Shown one piece after another: positions 61,473 to 64,000 of a DNA stretch of 64,000 bases (the first letter of the stretch is position 1; the number at the start of each line of letters is the position of its first letter). The notes beneath the pieces are model-generated. The model was given only the letters and a program-made list of their open reading frames with translations. It made no database searches and was not told the DNA's origin. The position numbers were made by a program, and so were the translations under genes. Origin of the DNA: PRO6 sp035565775 (GTDB taxonomy: Bacteria > Pseudomonadota > Alphaproteobacteria > Rhizobiales > Xanthobacteraceae); assembly GCA_035565775.1 (NCBI GenBank), contig DATMRW010000027.1:298720-362719 (forward strand). Reading direction: 5' to 3'.

Positions 61473-63599
61473 TCAGCGGCGTGTGTTCTGGCTAACCATG
61501 CGGCTCGCGACTGGCTGAGGCGCCGGATTTTCCGACAGGCGCGACGCGGGACGGGTCTGCATCAGGGCCTCGACACGATTCCGCTCATGCTCGAAGGCGG
61601 CATACATCTGGCCTTCGAGCGAGCGGCCGCGCGGCAACTTGATTCGCATCGGATCGACGAAGCGGCCGTTGACGAGAATTTCGTAGTGGCAGTGCGCTCC
61701 GGTGGAGAGGCCAGTCGAGCCGACGAAGCCGATCACCTGGCCCTGGCTGACGCGCTTGCCCGGCTCGATGCCCTTGGCGAAGGCGCTCATATGGCCATAG
61801 GCGGTCTGATAGCCGTTCGGGTGCTTGATCTTGATGTATTTGCCGTAGCCGCCTTCCCAGCCGGCGGTCTCGACGACGCCGTTGCCGGTGGCGAAGATCG
61901 GCGTGCCGTAGGGAGCGGACCAGTCGACGCCGGTGTGCATTTTCGTGAAGCCGAGAATCGGGTGGCGACGGCCGCCGAAGCCGGAACGCATGATGGCGTT
62001 GTTGACGGGTTTGCGGACCAAAAACTTCTTCGCGCTCTTCCCCGTCTCGTCATAGTAGTCGACGACGCCGTCGTCGGTGGTCTGGAAGCGGTAGTATTTT
62101 TTGACTTCGCCGCCGACCGTGAGCGAGGCGAAGAGCACCTCGTGCTTGTCGGAGGCAGGCGCGGTCTCGTCTTCGCCGGCATAAAACACTTCAAACGAAT
62201 CGCCGGCCTGCACGCGGCGCTGGAAGTCGACGTCGTAGGAATAGACGCGAATCATGTCCTCGATGACGGGAACGGGGACGTTGTTGCGCAACGCCGTCTC
62301 GTAGATGCTCTGATAGAGGCGCAGGCCGGTGCCGTCGTCGACCTCATCGTCATCATCGATGCTGGCGGTGGCTGTGCTCGCCGTATTCATGCTCTGCGCA
62401 TCGACGGCGACATATTTGCCGAGGTCGGAGAGGGCGGCGACCGCCTCAACGACCGAATCGGTCGCGATGATCACGCGAACGGGCTGCAAACGCTGGCCAG
62501 GGCCGAGCGACGCCATCTGGACCCGGAGCTTTTGGCCTTCCTTGAGCTGGCCGCCGCGCAAACCAAGCGTCGCGCTGATGGTCTCAGCCTCCACGGCGGT
62601 TGCGCCCAGTTCGCGCAAGATCGATACCGCCGTATCGCCCTTCTTGACCAGATGGACGCGTTCCGGATTGGCGTTGCCGCCGGTCGCCTGTTCGTTGGTT
62701 TTCGGAAGCAGCGTGACGTTTTCAGGAACGATTCGGGCCTCGAAACCGGCGTAAGGGTCGACATTGCCCTCTGCCGCATAGGCCATCTTGATGCCGGAGT
62801 GCGGCGTTGCGGATGCGTAGCGCACCCCCGCCTTGGTGCCGAAGCTGCGCCAGTTCGAGGCGTCGCGGATGCGCAGCAAAACCTCTTCAATCGGAACGTG
62901 CGCGACAACCTTCGCCTTCGGCAGCACTGCGCCGAGGTCCCGCATCACGAACGAGACTTCGGCATCGGACGCCGCGGTGCCTGCGGCGTCGCCGGAGGTT
63001 TCCTTCGCCGAGGGCGGCGGTTCGTCGATCAAGAGGCGCTGGGCATTGAACGGCGGAATCTTCATGCCGACGTCGCTGCTCGTCAGCGAAAGGTTGCCGG
63101 CGGTGCGGATGAACGGGCGAACCCGCATGACGTCGCGATTGCCGACGCGCATCGCCTGGGACACGCGAATCACCTGGCGCGAGCCGTTGTTGTCGCTCGG
63201 CGGCGGGAGGCGGTCGCTCTTGTGGATGGTCGAGCTGCGCTCGGTCGCACCGAATGCGCCGCGGAGCGCGCCCTCAAGACGTTCGGGGAGTTTTGCAAAA
63301 GTGGTTTCGCCGTCGAGCGAACCAAAAACGGCGCCGCCGATCAGAGCTGCGCCACACAGGCCGGTAAGGATTGTGCCGCTGAACCATTGGACCGAAACCC
63401 GGCGCCGATCGATGACGGTGGCCTCGGAGCCGTCCACCGAGAGTGGGGGCTCGTTGCCAAGGTCTATCAAGTCGGCCTCACGTCGTCCGTGACCCGTACG
63501 TGACGTTTCGTGGTCCAATCCACCGTCCCCCAAAACTTCGACACTCTCGGAAAGACTTTTGGCGCGGTGCGCGCTAATCCGGTCCATCTTACAGGACAC
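61473..63599 (-). CDS. Membrane-anchored M23 metallopeptidase (MepM/ShyA-like)
   Basis: 708-residue peptidoglycan endopeptidase. It has a cytoplasmic N-terminus of ~70 residues and one membrane helix (71-93), placing the rest in the periplasm. A LysM/OapA-like domain lies in the middle (VHLVKKGDTAVSILRELG near 315) and the M23 domain at the C-terminal side. There the zinc site is visible: His and Asp in MHTGVDWS near 550 and HCHYEI near 635. It likely cuts peptide cross-links to allow wall growth. The start ATG 63599 or 63587 (MDRISAH) is uncertain. It is convergent with the VWA gene. Confidence 0.93.
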   Translation of the reverse strand: MSCKMDRISAHRAKSLSESVEVLGDGGLDHETSRTGHGRREADLIDLGNEPPLSVDGSEATVIDRRRVSVQWFSGTILTGLCGAALIGGAVFGSLDGETTFAKLPERLEGALRGAFGATERSSTIHKSDRLPPPSDNNGSRQVIRVSQAMRVGNRDVMRVRPFIRTAGNLSLTSSDVGMKIPPFNAQRLLIDEPPPSAKETSGDAAGTAASDAEVSFVMRDLGAVLPKAKVVAHVPIEEVLLRIRDASNWRSFGTKAGVRYASATPHSGIKMAYAAEGNVDPYAGFEARIVPENVTLLPKTNEQATGGNANPERVHLVKKGDTAVSILRELGATAVEAETISATLGLRGGQLKEGQKLRVQMASLGPGQRLQPVRVIIATDSVVEAVAALSDLGKYVAVDAQSMNTASTATASIDDDDEVDDGTGLRLYQSIYETALRNNVPVPVIEDMIRVYSYDVDFQRRVQAGDSFEVFYAGEDETAPASDKHEVLFASLTVGGEVKKYYRFQTTDDGVVDYYDETGKSAKKFLVRKPVNNAIMRSGFGGRRHPILGFTKMHTGVDWSAPYGTPIFATGNGVVETAGWEGGYGKYIKIKHPNGYQTAYGHMSAFAKGIEPGKRVSQGQVIGFVGSTGLSTGAHCHYEILVNGRFVDPMRIKLPRGRSLEGQMYAAFEHERNRVEALMQTRPASRLSENPAPQPVASRMVSQNTRR

Positions 63600-63885
63600 G
63601 GCGCGGGCATCGATGAGCCCCCGCGTCTCCGAGATTGCCGCGCCAAAATGCTGATCCCGACTTGAAACGTCAACCGCCGGATGCAGAGAACTCCGGTCCG
63701 GAAACAGCGCACTCGGTCGGGTTGGGTCGAAAAGATTTTCCCGTTCCCGACGAAATGTTCGGCTTAGCGAGCCTAAAACGCCGAAAGATTGTGGCCTCAG
63801 TACGGCGCAGATCGTTGAATTGCCGGGGTTTTCGGGGGCGCTGGTGCGCCGATTTCAGAAAGTGACGATTTTTTGAAGATGGGAG
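63600..63885. other. Region upstream of the M23 gene and of the edge promoter
   Basis: 286 bases between the M23 start and the strong plus-strand promoter. Only a short open frame of 76 codons on the plus strand is present, with no family signature or clear ribosome-binding site, so I do not call it. The M23 promoter should be here but is not obvious. Confidence 0.5.
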
Positions 63886-63914
63886 TTGACGGATGTTGAG
63901 GAGGGGCCTATAAC
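63886..63914 (+). promoter_or_regulatory. Near-consensus sigma-70 promoter, possibly of an rRNA operon
   Basis: TTGACG (63886-63891) and TATAAC (63909-63914) are separated by exactly 17 bases, giving five of six matches in each box. A GGCCTATAACCCC arrangement before a GC-rich leader with a hairpin (63955-63973, CAGACG/CGTCTG) is typical of rRNA promoters in this group. The gene itself lies beyond the right edge, so the target is inferred. Confidence 0.7.
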
Positions 63915-64000
63915 CCCATCCATCGACGCGGCGCCGCCGGGGCGAACCAGCCCAGGCAGACGGCGCGTCTGTCCTACTCCTGACAATGTCGAGTGGATCA

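Noticed and set aside
61410..63503. 697-codon open frame on the plus strand opposite the M23 peptidase gene
   Set aside because: The minus-strand gene has a membrane helix and zinc ligands; the plus-strand frame has none and begins inside a terminator.
63635..63865. 76-codon plus-strand frame near the right edge
   Set aside because: No ribosome-binding site or family match; it lies in the probable promoter region of the M23 gene.

Overview
The window looks like chromosomal DNA of an alphaproteobacterium of the Rhodopseudomonas/Bradyrhizobium/Afipia kind. The evidence is high GC, many GTG and TTG starts, the order zinc-ribbon protein - ftsE - ftsX - ydcF - plsC, a cpdR gene beside a TIGR02302-type membrane protein, metX-metW, and a chorismate mutase - hisC - tyrC operon. 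The genus is inferred from gene content and order only. I see no tRNA or rRNA gene, insertion sequence, phage gene or CRISPR array.

Left part (1-13.7 kb): a sugar/polyol operon on the plus strand (end of an FGGY kinase, a complete ABC importer, a short-chain dehydrogenase and a GldA-type dehydrogenase with ATGA or TGATG junctions). Two stand-alone genes follow (endonuclease/exonuclease/phosphatase-fold protein, small secreted DUF4189 protein). Then comes a possible two-component flavin monooxygenase cluster (flavin reductase, MFS transporter, NtaA/DmoA-type monooxygenase, orphan leucine-type binding protein, LysR regulator).

Middle (13.7-41.1 kb): tex; an AraC regulator divergent from a vanillin/salicylaldehyde-type aldehyde dehydrogenase; a TRAP transporter whose small subunit carries an unusual N-terminal TM2-like plus coiled-coil extension; divergent copA and csoR with a dyad between them; and an iron-uptake region. 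The iron region has an exbB-exbD-tonB operon whose last gene is a second SecA, joined to tonB by an ATGA overlap. Divergent to it are a Fiu-like TonB-dependent receptor and a PiuC-type hydroxylase. A facing operon encodes a PepSY membrane protein, DUF2271, DUF4198 and ApbE, a set that suggests flavin-based iron reduction outside the cytoplasm. An aldehyde dehydrogenase and a ferredoxin-reductase-like flavoprotein close the section.

Right part (41.4-64 kb) is mostly core genome: TIGR02302 protein, cpdR, zinc-ribbon protein, ftsEX, ydcF, plsC, a ChaC-like protein, a DUF2125 protein, the tyrC-hisC-chorismate mutase operon facing metX-metW (with a structured leader that may be riboswitch-like), a CHAP-type exported protein, clpB, an exported VWA protein with four tandem C-terminal repeats, and a membrane-anchored M23 peptidase. 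A near-consensus sigma-70 promoter with a 17-base spacer lies at the right edge, firing out of the window, possibly toward an rRNA operon.

The most unusual feature is the exbB-exbD-tonB-secA2 operon, which suggests that a dedicated SecA paralogue works with a TonB-driven iron system.
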